Part shown: piece after piece, positions 8,883 through 18,076 of the stretch | Layout of the letters: each line of letters opens with the position of its first letter | Position numbering within the stretch: the first letter of the stretch is position 1 | Assembly: GCA_021768485.1 (NCBI GenBank) | Contig: JAIZVZ010000013.1 | Coordinates: 1 to 60,456 of the forward strand | Reading direction: 5' to 3' | DNA from: Oxalobacteraceae bacterium | GTDB lineage: Bacteria; Pseudomonadota; Gammaproteobacteria; Burkholderiales; Burkholderiaceae_D | DNA: 60,456 nt | Program-made: the position numbers and the translations under genes | The notes under the pieces: generated by a model | Databases searched by the model: none | The model's input: the letters and a program-made list of their open reading frames with translations, nothing else | Told to the model about the DNA's origin: nothing

Positions 8883-10045
8883 TGTTGTGCCCCCGCTTTT
8901 TTTGCAGCGGCATCGAGGACGGCGGTGACGGCCGCGACCGCGCGTTCGACGTCGGCGGTGGTCATCGAATAAAACATCGGCAGCGTGACGGTGCGCCGGC
9001 CGATCCGTTCGGCGTGCGGGAACATGTTTTCGGTAAAGCCGCGCTTGCGGTACAGGCTGAACAGATGGATTGGCGAGTAGTGGTAGCCGATGCCGATATT
9101 GTGCTGCTCGAGCATTTGCGCCATGAAATCGGCGCGCGCTATGGTCGGCGGCAAGATGATCTGGAACAGGTGCCAATTGCTGTTTTCGAAATCGGCAACC
9201 GGCAGCTGGGCGCCGCTGGCCGCTTCGAAGCTGCTGCCGAAGGTCTTGAAGTAATGCCGGGCCAGCGCTTTGCGATGGGCGGTGACGGCCTCGATATTGG
9301 CCATCTGCCCGAGGCCGATGGCGCCCATGATGTCGGACATATTGTATTTGCCGCCAAGGACATCGCAATCGATGCCGTCGAAGCCCGAGCGCGTGATGCC
9401 TTGCAGGCGGTATTTTTCGGCCAGCTTGGCTTCCTCCGGATTGTTCAATACCAGGCAGCCGCCTTCGCCGGTGGTGATGTTCTTATTGGCCTGGAAACTG
9501 AACGAGACGAGGTCGCCGAAAGAGCCGATGCGCTTGCCGTTCCAGGTCGAGCCGAGCGCCTGCGCGGCGTCTTCGATGACGCGCAAATTGTGTTTTTTTG
9601 CGATGGCGTACAGGCGGTCCATGTCGACCGGCAGGCCCGACAGGTAGACCGGCATGATGGCGCGCGTGCGTGGCGTGATGGCCGCCTCGACCTTGTCGAG
9701 ATCGATATTGCGGGTCACGGGATCGATGTCGGCAAAGACCGGCGTGGCGCCGACTTCAATGATGACGTTGCTGGTGGCGACCCACGAGATCGGGGTGGTG
9801 ATGACTTCGTCGCCTTCGCCGATGCCGGCCACGCGCAGCGCGATTTCCATGGTGCAGGTGCCTGAATTGAAGGTGCGTACCAGGCGGCCGCCGAAATACG
9901 CCGACAGCAGCGCTTCGAACGCCTGCACCTTGGGACCGCTGGTAATCCAGCCGGAACGCAAGACCTCGCCGACGGCGGCAATGGTGGCCTCATCAATGGA
10001 GGGACGGGCAAACGGCAAAAATGGCAATGCACTAGAAGTATTCAT
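8879..10045 (-). CDS. arnB: UDP-4-amino-4-deoxy-L-arabinose aminotransferase ArnB
   Basis: A 388-residue PLP enzyme of the DegT/DnrJ/EryC1 family that aminates UDP-4-keto-arabinose with glutamate as donor. The PLP lysine is Lys188 in FSFQANKNITTGEGG, the same position as in the characterised Salmonella enzyme. Other family marks are FNSGTCTMEIAL and RVIEDAAQALGS. ATG 10045 is the natural start. The gene is separated from the upstream permease-like gene by 80 bases and is coupled to arnC by an ATGA overlap. Confidence 0.95.
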   Translation of the reverse strand: MNTSSALPFLPFARPSIDEATIAAVGEVLRSGWITSGPKVQAFEALLSAYFGGRLVRTFNSGTCTMEIALRVAGIGEGDEVITTPISWVATSNVIIEVGATPVFADIDPVTRNIDLDKVEAAITPRTRAIMPVYLSGLPVDMDRLYAIAKKHNLRVIEDAAQALGSTWNGKRIGSFGDLVSFSFQANKNITTGEGGCLVLNNPEEAKLAEKYRLQGITRSGFDGIDCDVLGGKYNMSDIMGAIGLGQMANIEAVTAHRKALARHYFKTFGSSFEAASGAQLPVADFENSNWHLFQIILPPTIARADFMAQMLEQHNIGIGYHYSPIHLFSLYRKRGFTENMFPHAERIGRRTVTLPMFYSMTTADVERAVAAVTAVLDAAAKKAGAQQ

Positions 10046-10125
10046 TGAATTAATGTATTTTTAATATTAGTAAGGCGCATCGATAAAGTCGCTACATAAA
10101 CGCCAGAATAACAAATTGTGGCCGA

Positions 10126-10497
10126 TTAGCTTCTGGCTAACAAGGCCACGCCGACTAAAATGATGCCGATTGCCAGCAGTCGTTGCATGGAAATGGCTTC
10201 GCCCAGAAAATACCAGGCGCCGATCGCGCTGACCACATAGCCCAGCGAGAGCATCGGGTAGGCGATCGTGACATCGACGCGCGACAGGCCGATGATCCAG
10301 ACCGCCACCGAGATCACATAGCAGGACAGGCCGCCGATGATGGGCAGCTGGGTCGCCAGCTTCCAGCCGATGGCGAACCAGTTATCCCAGTTCAGGTGGA
10401 TGGCGCCGACGGCGTTGGTGCCGGCCTTGAGCAGCAACTGGGCCAGGGCGTTAAGCAGGACGCCGCAGAAAATAAAGGCGAAAGAAGAAAGAGTCAT
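10126..10497 (-). CDS. SMR/EamA-type flippase subunit, ArnE/ArnF-like
   Basis: A 123-residue protein with four hydrophobic helices, as in the small multidrug resistance fold. ArnE and ArnF together are proposed to flip undecaprenyl-phosphate-Ara4N across the inner membrane. Here one gene occupies the place of the pair, between arnT and arnB. The start at ATG 10497 overlaps the arnT stop by four bases, and the protein opens MTLSSFAFIFCGVLLNALAQ, matching the ArnE/EmrE first helix with its QLLLKAG continuation. Visible residues do not say whether it is ArnE or ArnF, so no symbol is given; a homodimer is possible. Confidence 0.85.
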   Translation of the reverse strand: MTLSSFAFIFCGVLLNALAQLLLKAGTNAVGAIHLNWDNWFAIGWKLATQLPIIGGLSCYVISVAVWIIGLSRVDVTIAYPMLSLGYVVSAIGAWYFLGEAISMQRLLAIGIILVGVALLARS

Positions 10498-12182
10498 GGT
10501 ACAGCCTTGTGCGATAGGGAATGCGGAACAGGATTGTTGGCGATGACGACCCGGCGGCTGTCGCGGGTGATGACCCGCATCGGCACGGCGCCGGCCACGA
10601 AGTCGCGGTAGGCTTCGAGCGAGACGATGGCCACCGCTTTGGGCCCCTGGCGCCAGCGCTGCAGAAAGACGGCGCGGCTGGCGATGGCCAGTTGCGGCTG
10701 CTGCTGCAGGCCGAATGAAAATTCGTCGAGATAATCGACCAGCGTCACCGTGCGGCGCAGATAAAAGGTCAGCGACTGTTCGTAAGTGCTGACCGAATAA
10801 ATGGCGGTGCCGGGCGGCGCTTCGGCCAGAATCAGCGGTGCCAATGCGGCGCCGGCGCGTTCCCGGCCCAGCGCCTGGTAGCCGGCCATGACCGCTTCGG
10901 TGCTCAGAAAACCGCCCAGCGCCAGCACCAGCACGGCCAGGTCGCGCTGCCGGCTTCTGGCCAGCGCGCAGCACAGCAGGCCGGCGGCGGCGGCCACGCC
11001 GCAGGCAGCGATCACCCACGGCTGGAACTGGGCATAAAACGGCGTTTCGCCGGGCCGGCCGAGCTCGACGATCTTGAAGGCCAGCGGCAGGCCGATCAGG
11101 GCCAGCAGCGCCGTCAGGCCCGCCGCAAACAGCAATTGCCGGCGCGATGCGCCGTCAAGATAGACGGCGATCAGCAGGGCGATGGCGGGAAATACCGGCA
11201 AGATATAACCGGGCAGCTTGGAGTTCGAATAGCTGAAAAAGAAAAAGATGAAGACGATCCAGACCAGCAGCAGCGTTTTGGGCCGGAAGCGGCCGGGCGG
11301 CGTGCCGGCGCCGCCATGGGCCGCAGCCAGCAGGCTTTGCCCGAGCACGCCAGTCCACGGCAACATGCCGGGAATCAGGATCGCAAAAAAATAATACCAG
11401 GGGCCGGCCCGATGGTGGTCTTTCAAAAAGAAGCGGTCCCAGTGTTCGTGCACGAAAAAAAAGTGCGGATGTTCGGGATTGTGCAGCCAGACCAGCACGA
11501 ACCATGGCGTGCCGATGGCAAAAAACAGCAGCAGGCCAGGCAGCAGGTGCAGGCGCTTCCAGATGCCCCAATCGCGCGCCGCGATTGTATACAAGACCAG
11601 CACGGCGCCCGGCAGCACGACCCCGATCAGGCCTTTTGCCAGCACGGCCAGCGCCATGCCGGCCCAGCAGACCAGCATCCAGTTGCGCCGCTCGCGGGCG
11701 CTGGCGTCGTGGCGCTGGGCGATCAGCAGTGCAAACAGCGAGAGCGCCAGCATGGCCGAGACGCTCATGTCGAGCGAATTGAACTGGCTGCCGGCGACCC
11801 AGAAAATACTGCTGCCCAGGATCAGGGCGGCATTCCAGGCGCTGCGCCGGCCGAAGATTTTCAAGCCGGCGTAGGCCGTCAATGCGATGCTGAGCAAGCC
11901 GCACAGGCCGGTCCACAGGCGCGCCTGCCATTCGCCGAGGCCGAACACGGCAAAGGTCAGCGCGTTCATCCAGGTTTGCAGCAGCGGTTTTTCAAAATAC
12001 TTGATGCCGTTCAGGCGCGGCGTGATCCAGTCGCCGGACTGCCACATTTCGCGCGCCATTTCGGCATAGCGGCCTTCATCGGGCGGTACCAGCGTGCGCC
12101 AGCCCAGCACGTACAGCCAGGTCAGGGTGAAGACGATAATCAGGAACCAGATGAGTTTTTTCGAATTGTGCAGTTCAGTCAT
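10494..12182 (-). CDS. arnT: Lipid A L-Ara4N transferase ArnT (GT83)
   Basis: A 562-residue polytopic inner-membrane glycosyltransferase of the GT-C/PMT fold. It transfers L-Ara4N from undecaprenyl phosphate to lipid A phosphates on the periplasmic side, lowering negative charge and affinity for polymyxin and cationic peptides. The first periplasmic loop carries the expected motif VPPDEGRYAEMAREMWQSGD, followed by FEKPLLQTWMNAL; about a dozen hydrophobic helices fill residues 10-420, and a soluble C-terminal domain follows. The ATG at 12182 overlaps the upstream Mth938-domain gene by four bases. Confidence 0.94.
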   Translation of the reverse strand: MTELHNSKKLIWFLIIVFTLTWLYVLGWRTLVPPDEGRYAEMAREMWQSGDWITPRLNGIKYFEKPLLQTWMNALTFAVFGLGEWQARLWTGLCGLLSIALTAYAGLKIFGRRSAWNAALILGSSIFWVAGSQFNSLDMSVSAMLALSLFALLIAQRHDASARERRNWMLVCWAGMALAVLAKGLIGVVLPGAVLVLYTIAARDWGIWKRLHLLPGLLLFFAIGTPWFVLVWLHNPEHPHFFFVHEHWDRFFLKDHHRAGPWYYFFAILIPGMLPWTGVLGQSLLAAAHGGAGTPPGRFRPKTLLLVWIVFIFFFFSYSNSKLPGYILPVFPAIALLIAVYLDGASRRQLLFAAGLTALLALIGLPLAFKIVELGRPGETPFYAQFQPWVIAACGVAAAAGLLCCALARSRQRDLAVLVLALGGFLSTEAVMAGYQALGRERAGAALAPLILAEAPPGTAIYSVSTYEQSLTFYLRRTVTLVDYLDEFSFGLQQQPQLAIASRAVFLQRWRQGPKAVAIVSLEAYRDFVAGAVPMRVITRDSRRVVIANNPVPHSLSHKAVP

Positions 12183-12571
12183 GCGGCGCCCGTGTCTGTC
12201 TGCTCGAGAAGCAGCGCCAGCAAGACCTTGCGGCCTTCGCCCATCAGGATGTTGTAAGTGCGGCAGGCAGCCTTGCTATCCATGCATTCGACGCCGATCT
12301 GCCGCACGCTCAGGCTTTGCAGCAGCGCCGGGTGCACAAAACGCTGGCGGCGGCCGCTGCCAAAGATGACGACATCGGGGTTCAATTGCGCGATCTGTTC
12401 AAAGTGCGATGCCTCCAGCTGTTCGAAGGCGGTGACGGGCCATGCCATCGGCGCCACTTCGGGCAAAACGATCAGACTGTAGTCGAATTTGTGTGCATTG
12501 ATTTCAACGCTGCTATCATCATAGGCGGTGACGGTCTGATAATGCAAAGTGGTGCTGGTGTGCAGTTTCAT
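12179..12571 (-). CDS. Mth938-domain protein (DUF498/DUF598)
   Basis: A 130-residue protein of the Mth938-like family (related to Xcc1710 and to NDUFAF3 of mitochondrial complex I assembly). The family features are PDVVIFGSGRRQRF and the QIGVECMDSKAACRTYNILMGEGR region, a conserved glycine loop and Cys/Arg pair. No biochemical role is established in bacteria. It is the first gene of the arn run and overlaps arnT by ATGA, so it is cotranscribed, but nothing in it points to lipid A chemistry; it may be a promoter-proximal passenger. Confidence 0.82.
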   Translation of the reverse strand: MKLHTSTTLHYQTVTAYDDSSVEINAHKFDYSLIVLPEVAPMAWPVTAFEQLEASHFEQIAQLNPDVVIFGSGRRQRFVHPALLQSLSVRQIGVECMDSKAACRTYNILMGEGRKVLLALLLEQTDTGAA

Positions 12572-12827
12572 GGCGTGCGAGAGCTGGCTGGACTCTTTTT
12601 CAAAAATAGCAAAAGAACATTAAATCGGATACAGCCGGTCGCATGCAATAGCGGAATGACCGGGATTGCGCGATCGTTTGCCCAATGCGGGACAAAGAGG
12701 CGATATTGTAGCGTTTTTTAACATAGTTTAGATTGATTATGCGGCGCGGATTCGGCAAAATGGTTATTTTTCGCACTGCAACAGTGCGGATTGCAGTGCC
12801 TTTGCAACAACACGATTGGAATATACT

Positions 12828-14057
12828 GTGCGACTGATACATAAATCGAACAAACTGGCAGATGTTTGTTACGACATCCGTGGCCCTGTGCTGGAGAAAT
12901 CCAAGCAGATGGAAGACGAGGGACATAAAATCATCAAGCTCAATATCGGCAATCTGGCGGTATTCGGCTTCGATCCGCCGGACGAGATCGTGCAAGACAT
13001 GATTCGCAACCTGCCCGATGCGGGCGGGTATACCGACTCCAAAGGCCTGTTTGCGCCGCGCAAGGCGGTCATGCACTACACGCAAAGCAAAAACATCAGC
13101 GGCGTCAAGATCGACGATATCTATCTCGGCAATGGCGCCTCGGAACTGATCGTCATGGGCATGAACGCCTTGCTCAATACCGACGATGAAGTGCTGGTGC
13201 CGGCGCCCGATTATCCTTTGTGGACGGCGGCCGTGAGCCTGTCGGGCGGCAATCCCGTGCATTATGTGTGCGATGAACAATCGGGCTGGCTGCCCGACAT
13301 CGACGACATCAAGAAGAAAATCAACAGCAATACGCGCGCCATCGTCGTCATCAATCCGAACAATCCGACCGGCGCCCTGTATCCGGTCGAATTGCTGCAG
13401 CAAATCATCGAAGTGGCACGCCAGCACCAGCTGATCGTGTTTGCCGATGAAATCTACGACAAGACCCTGTACGACGGCGCCGAACATGTGTCGATGGCCT
13501 CGCTGGCCGACGATGTCTTGTTTATTACGCTCAATGGCTTGTCGAAAAATTACCGCTCCTGCGGTTACCGTGCCGGCTGGATGGTCGTCTCGGGCGAAAA
13601 ACGCCACGCGAAAGACTATATCGTGGGCCTCGACATGCTGTCCTCGATGCGTTTGTGCGCCAACACGCCGGGCCAGCTGGCGATCCAGACCGCGCTCGGC
13701 GGCCACCAGAGTATCGGCTCGCTGATCGGGCCCGGCGGCCGCCTGCTGCGCCAGCGCGACCTGGCCCACAAGCTGATGACCGATATCCCGGGCGTTACCT
13801 GCGTCAAGCCGCAGGCGGCGCTATACATGTTCCCGCGGCTCGACCCGCACATGTATCCGATCACCGACGACCAGCAATTCGCCTATGAACTGCTGGCCGA
13901 GGAAAAGGTCTTGATCGTGCAGGGAACGGGGTTTAACTGGATCGCGCCCGACCATTTCCGCATCGTGTTTTTGCCGAATGTCGACGATTTGACGCTGGCG
14001 TTCGGCCGTATCGCGCGCTTTCTGGAAGGGTATCGCCGGCGTCACGGCAAGGCCTGA
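12828..14057 (+). CDS. alaA: Alanine-type aminotransferase, AlaA/YfbQ family
   Basis: A 409-residue fold-type I PLP aminotransferase, close to glutamate-pyruvate aminotransferase AlaA. Family marks are KSNKLADVCYDIRGPVLEKS at the N terminus, INPNNPTGALYP, the PLP lysine in LNGLSKNYRSCGYRAGW, and the substrate-binding arginine in HFRIVFLP. The start is GTG at 12828, which gives the usual short leader before KSNKLA; a TTG twelve bases earlier is in frame and cannot be excluded. It lies immediately before hom, an arrangement common in Burkholderiales. Cytoplasmic, making alanine from pyruvate and glutamate. Confidence 0.92.
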   Translation: MRLIHKSNKLADVCYDIRGPVLEKSKQMEDEGHKIIKLNIGNLAVFGFDPPDEIVQDMIRNLPDAGGYTDSKGLFAPRKAVMHYTQSKNISGVKIDDIYLGNGASELIVMGMNALLNTDDEVLVPAPDYPLWTAAVSLSGGNPVHYVCDEQSGWLPDIDDIKKKINSNTRAIVVINPNNPTGALYPVELLQQIIEVARQHQLIVFADEIYDKTLYDGAEHVSMASLADDVLFITLNGLSKNYRSCGYRAGWMVVSGEKRHAKDYIVGLDMLSSMRLCANTPGQLAIQTALGGHQSIGSLIGPGGRLLRQRDLAHKLMTDIPGVTCVKPQAALYMFPRLDPHMYPITDDQQFAYELLAEEKVLIVQGTGFNWIAPDHFRIVFLPNVDDLTLAFGRIARFLEGYRRRHGKA

Positions 14058-14096
14058 CAGTATCGCGCGCCTTTTCTGCTACTGTTTGTTTTTGGG

Positions 14097-14118
14097 CCAC
14101 GGAACAAGTCTTCCGTGG
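14097..14118. promoter_or_regulatory. Inverted repeat in hom leader
   Basis: An 8-bp perfect stem (ccacggaa/ttccgtgg) with a 6-base loop, 42 bases before the hom start. There is no T-run after it on the plus strand, so it is not an obvious terminator for alaA; it may be an operator or an RNA structure. Confidence 0.4.
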
Positions 14119-14160
14119 TCAAGCGCAATACTTAATAGAATCATAATATAGAGTCATCAT

Positions 14161-15483
14161 ATGAAACCCATCAAAGTAGGTTTGCTCGGCATCGGTACGG
14201 TTGGCGCCGGTACATTCGAGGTATTGCGCCGCAATCAGGCAGAAATCAAACGCCGCGCCGGCCGCGGGATTGAAATCGTCATGGTTGCCGACCTCAACAC
14301 GGCGCGCGCGCTGCAAGTGACGGGCGGCAGCTGCGAAGTGGTGGCCGACGGCAATCTGGTGGTCAATCATCCCGACATCGATATCGTCATCGAACTGATC
14401 GGCGGCTACGGCATTGCCAAAGACCTCGTGCTCAAGGCCATCCATAACGGCAAGCACGTCGTCACGGCCAACAAGGCCTTGCTGGCCACCCATGGCAATG
14501 CGATTTTTCAGGCGGCGCAAGACAAGGGCGTGATCGTCGCGTTCGAAGCGGCCGTCGCCGGCGGCATCCCTATCATCAAGGCGCTGCGCGAAGGCCTGAC
14601 CGCCAACCGCATCGAATGGATTGCCGGCATCATCAACGGCACCACCAATTTCATCCTGTCCGAAATGCGCGACAAGGGGCTCGATTTCGCCACCGCGCTG
14701 GCGCAGGCGCAGCAGCTCGGCTATGCCGAAGCCGATCCGACTTTCGATATCGAAGGCATCGACGCGGCCCACAAGGCAACCATCATGTCGGCCATTGCCT
14801 TCGGCATTCCGGTGCAGTTCGACAAGGCCCACGTCGAAGGCATTACCAAATTGCAGGCCGTCGATATCCGCTATGCCGAAGAACTCGGTTATCGCATCAA
14901 GCTGCTGGGCATTACCAGGCGCGCCGTGGTCAATGGTGTCGAAGGCATCGAGCTGCGCGTGCATCCGACCCTGATCCCGGCCAAGCGCCTGATCGCCAAT
15001 GTCGAAGGGGCGATGAATGCGGTGCTGGTGCATGGCGATGCAGTCGGCGCGACGCTGTATTACGGCAAGGGCGCCGGCGCCGAGCCGACCGCCTCGGCCG
15101 TGATTGCCGATCTGGTCGACATCACGCGCCTGGCCACCGCCGACCCTGAACACCGGGTGCCGCATCTGGCTTTCCAGCCCAATGCGATGACCGAGATCGC
15201 CATCTTGCCGATGTCGGAAATCACCACCAGCTATTATTTGCGCATGCGCGTCTCGGACCGGCCCGGCGTGCTGGCCGATGTCACCCGCATCCTGGCCGAC
15301 GCCACCATTTCGATTGTGGCGATGCTGCAAAAAGAACCGGCGCCCGGCGAGCGCGATACCGACATCATCATGCTGACCCATCAGACGCAGGAAAAAAACG
15401 TCGAGGCCGCGATCGTCAAGATCGAAGCGTTGTCCACCGTGATCGGGGCCCTGACCAGGTTGCGCGTCGAAGAATTGAGCTGA
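14161..15483 (+). CDS. hom: Homoserine dehydrogenase
   Basis: A 440-residue enzyme reducing aspartate semialdehyde to homoserine, the branch point to threonine and methionine. The N-terminal Rossmann motif is LGIGTVGAGTFEVL; the catalytic region has HVVTANKALLATHG, FEAAVAGGIPIIKAL and GIINGTTNFIL; an ACT domain at the C terminus (RVSDRPGVLADVTRILAD) should allow threonine feedback inhibition. The ATG at 14161 is the only good start. In this group thrC normally follows at once; here thrC lies about 13 kb away. The last codons of hom form the first copy of a 13-bp tandem array that continues past the stop. Confidence 0.96.
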   Translation: MKPIKVGLLGIGTVGAGTFEVLRRNQAEIKRRAGRGIEIVMVADLNTARALQVTGGSCEVVADGNLVVNHPDIDIVIELIGGYGIAKDLVLKAIHNGKHVVTANKALLATHGNAIFQAAQDKGVIVAFEAAVAGGIPIIKALREGLTANRIEWIAGIINGTTNFILSEMRDKGLDFATALAQAQQLGYAEADPTFDIEGIDAAHKATIMSAIAFGIPVQFDKAHVEGITKLQAVDIRYAEELGYRIKLLGITRRAVVNGVEGIELRVHPTLIPAKRLIANVEGAMNAVLVHGDAVGATLYYGKGAGAEPTASAVIADLVDITRLATADPEHRVPHLAFQPNAMTEIAILPMSEITTSYYLRMRVSDRPGVLADVTRILADATISIVAMLQKEPAPGERDTDIIMLTHQTQEKNVEAAIVKIEALSTVIGALTRLRVEELS

Positions 15484-15519
15484 TGAATTGAGCTGATGAG
15501 TTGAGCCGATGAGTTGAGC
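15468..15519 (+). repeat. 13-bp tandem array x4 spanning the hom stop
   Basis: Units cgaagaattgagc, tgatgaattgagc, tgatgagttgagc and cgatgagttgagc run on directly. The first copy is the coding end of hom, and the second contains the stop codon. Confidence 0.85.
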
Positions 15520-15534
15520 TCAGCTTGACACGCC

Positions 15535-15568
15535 GGCGGCCCGGTCCTGGGCGGCCGCCATTTTCTTC
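15535..15568 (+). terminator. Probable terminator after hom
   Basis: A 7-bp GC stem (ggcggcc/ggccgcc) with a short inner helix, followed by ATTTTCTTCC. The T-run is interrupted, so termination strength is uncertain. Confidence 0.5.
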
Positions 15569-15748
15569 CTCGATAAAAAATCGCGCCGGCTGCGCTGTGG
15601 TTGCTTTTTTGCAACGTCTTCGCCGGCTGGCCGCCGCCGCACCGCTCCGGGACCGGTTTTTTAGTCGCCGGTAAACCTCAAAAAAGACGCCCGCTCAGGC
15701 GAGCATCGGCTATCATTACGGCCTTTTGTTGTGTTGTAGGAATTCGGT

Positions 15749-16999
15749 ATGGCGAACGCATGCGGGGTCGATTTTGGCACCTCCAACTCCACTGTAGGCT
15801 GGAGCCGGCCGGGCCAGGCGCCCTTGCTGGCGCTCGAGGACGGCAAGCCGACCTTGCCTTCGGTCGTGTTCTTCAATGCCGAAGACGATGCCGTCACGTT
15901 CGGCCGGGCGGCGCTGGCCGATTACCTGGCCGGTTACGACGGCCGCCTGATGCGTTCCCTGAAAAGCCTGCTCGGCACCAGCCTGATCGATGGTCAGACC
16001 GAAGTGGCGGGCAAGGCGCTGCCGTTTCGCACCCTGCTGGCGCAATTCATCGGCGAACTCAAACGCCGCGCTGAAACGGCAGCCGGCCGCGACTTCAGTT
16101 GCGCCGTGCTCGGCCGTCCCGTCTTTTTCATCGACGACAGCAAGCAGGCCGACCAGCTGGCCGAGTCCACCTTGCGCGAGGTGGCGCACGCGGTCGGCTT
16201 CAAGGACATCGCCTTTCAATACGAACCGATTGCGGCTGCCTTCGACTATGAATCGCAGATCGCGCGCGAAGAACTGGTCCTGATCATCGATATCGGCGGC
16301 GGCACCTCGGACTTTTCGCTGCTGCGCCTGTCGCCCGAGCGCGCCAGGCAGGTCGAGCGCAAGAGCGACATCCTGGCCACCGGCGGCGTGCATATCGGCG
16401 GCACCGATTTCGATAAATACCTGAGCCTGACGAGCGTCATGCCCTTGATGGGCTTGGGCGGCAAGCTGCTCAACAATAGCGAAGTGCCGTCGAGTTATTA
16501 TTTCAATCTGGCGACCTGGCACACGATCAATCTGGCCTATACCAAAAAAGCGGCGCAGCAGTTAAACGATATCCAGCGCGACGCCCGCGAAAAAGACCAG
16601 TTCGACCTTTTGCAAAAACTGGTCAGGGAACGTTCCGGCCACTGGCTGGCAATGCGGGTCGAGGAGGGCAAGATCGCGCTGTCGAGCGCCGCGTCGGTGG
16701 CGCTGCCGCTCGAACGCCTGGCGCCCGAGCTGAGCCTGACGATCACGCGCAGCGCTTTCGACGGCGCCATCGACCACCTGGTCGGCAATATCGAACAGAC
16801 CGTGCTCAAATTATTGACCGATGCCGGCGTCGGCCGCGACGCCGTCGATACCGTGTTTTTTACGGGCGGTTCGTCGGGCGTGCATCTGTTGCGCGACAAG
16901 GTGGCGGCACTGTTGCCCAATGCGCGGCGGGTCGAGGGCGATCTGTTCGGCAGCATCGGCGCCGGCCTGGCGCTCGACGCCTTGCGCAAATTCGGATGA
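15749..16999 (+). CDS. yegD: Hsp70-like protein, YegD type
   Basis: A 416-residue actin/Hsp70-fold ATPase lacking the substrate-binding domain of DnaK. Phosphate-binding loops are visible: GVDFGTSNSTVGW at the N terminus, IDIGGGTSDFSLL near residue 180, and FTGGSSGVHLLRDKV near the C terminus. Length matches Escherichia coli YegD, whose client is not known. It is translationally coupled by ATGA to the exonuclease gene downstream. No partner J-protein is encoded nearby. The name reflects family membership; function remains open. Confidence 0.88.
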   Translation: MANACGVDFGTSNSTVGWSRPGQAPLLALEDGKPTLPSVVFFNAEDDAVTFGRAALADYLAGYDGRLMRSLKSLLGTSLIDGQTEVAGKALPFRTLLAQFIGELKRRAETAAGRDFSCAVLGRPVFFIDDSKQADQLAESTLREVAHAVGFKDIAFQYEPIAAAFDYESQIAREELVLIIDIGGGTSDFSLLRLSPERARQVERKSDILATGGVHIGGTDFDKYLSLTSVMPLMGLGGKLLNNSEVPSSYYFNLATWHTINLAYTKKAAQQLNDIQRDAREKDQFDLLQKLVRERSGHWLAMRVEEGKIALSSAASVALPLERLAPELSLTITRSAFDGAIDHLVGNIEQTVLKLLTDAGVGRDAVDTVFFTGGSSGVHLLRDKVAALLPNARRVEGDLFGSIGAGLALDALRKFG

Positions 17000-17631
17000 C
17001 GGCGCCGGTGTTCGAACAGCCGATGGTGGTACTCGACTTCGAGACCACCGGCCTGTCGCCGCAGGCCGGCGACCGCGTGACCGAAGTGGCGGCGCTGCGC
17101 ATCGAGGGCGGACAGGTGGTCGGTTCCTATGTTTCGCTGATCAATTGCGGGGTGACGATTCCATCGTTTATCACCGGCCTGACCGGTATTTCGCAAGCGA
17201 TGGTCGACCGCGCGCCGCCGTGCTCGCAGGTGTTGCCGGCCTTGTTAGAGTTTATCGGCGACGATGCGCTGGTGGCCCATAACGCCGGTTTCGATGAAAA
17301 ATTCCTGCTGGCCGAAAGTGCCGCGCTGGGCTTGCGGCCGGCCTATGCGGGCCCGATTTGCTCGCTCAAACTGACGCGCCGCGTATTCCCCGGTCTGGCC
17401 AGCTATAAACTGGGCACGCTGGCGCGCGCGTTCAATTTACCCTTTCAAAGCGCGGCGCACAGAGCCCAGGCCGATGCCGAAGTGACGGTCCAGCTATTGC
17501 ACCATGTCGGCCAGCGCATTCAAAGCCACTACGGCATCGGCAGCATCGCCGCCGATTTGCTGCTGTCGGTCAACCGCCTGAGCGCGGCCAAGGTCGACGG
17601 CTTTTTGCAAAAGCACGCGCGCCGCGGCTAA
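16996..17631 (+). CDS. DnaQ-like 3'-5' exonuclease (DEDD family)
   Basis: A 211-residue RNase T/DnaQ-fold exonuclease. The DEDD motifs are seen as VVLDFETTGLSP (Exo I), LVAHNAGFDEKFLL (Exo II) and HRAQADAEVTVQLL (Exo III, with the HxAxxD spacing of the DEDDh type). It resembles stand-alone epsilon-like exonucleases rather than the full polymerase III subunit, since it lacks the C-terminal polymerase-binding segment. It starts inside the yegD stop (ATGA overlap), so the pair is made together; a link between a chaperone-like ATPase and a nuclease is suggestive but unproved. Confidence 0.88.
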   Translation: MTAPVFEQPMVVLDFETTGLSPQAGDRVTEVAALRIEGGQVVGSYVSLINCGVTIPSFITGLTGISQAMVDRAPPCSQVLPALLEFIGDDALVAHNAGFDEKFLLAESAALGLRPAYAGPICSLKLTRRVFPGLASYKLGTLARAFNLPFQSAAHRAQADAEVTVQLLHHVGQRIQSHYGIGSIAADLLLSVNRLSAAKVDGFLQKHARRG

Positions 17632-18076
17632 GTCACGCCATGGCCAGCGCTGGCAGCAAAGCAACTGCCGGCACGGCGCACGCGCTTCCGACAGATGGCA
17701 GACCCGGCCATCGTCCGTGCCCTCAGCCTGAGCCTGACTTCCTCCTCCTGCTCCTCCTCCCGCTCATCCTCTTGCTCATCTTTCCGCGCGCCCGGCGTCA
17801 GCATGCGCATGGGCCCATCTTTCTTCGCGGCCCGGCCTGAATGCTTTTTGCCGAGGCGGCAGGCGCGCACGGCATTTGCGCCAACAGCGCTGACATATGC
17901 GGTAGCGCTTGCGTCGGCTCAAGACAATAAATGTATTTAAATTTATCATTTTAGCAATAAGCGACCGATTTCATTTCCAGGTAATCCCAGATTGTTTTGT
18001 CGACTCTGTGCCGTCATCGAGGGCCTTTGGCGACGGCTGCGGCATTGCTTGAAGACCGTCATTTTTGGAGGGGAAA
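17632..18076. other. Intergenic region before the Sel1-repeat gene
   Basis: 445 bases without a supported gene. It contains a 12-bp pyrimidine-rich array at 17741-17788 and, toward the right, an AT-rich stretch (about 17925-17965) that is the likely promoter area of the Sel1 gene. Confidence 0.6.
17741..17788. repeat. 12-bp tandem array x4
   Basis: Units cctcctcctgct, cctcctcccgct, catcctcttgct and a decayed fourth copy lie head to tail. Confidence 0.75.
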
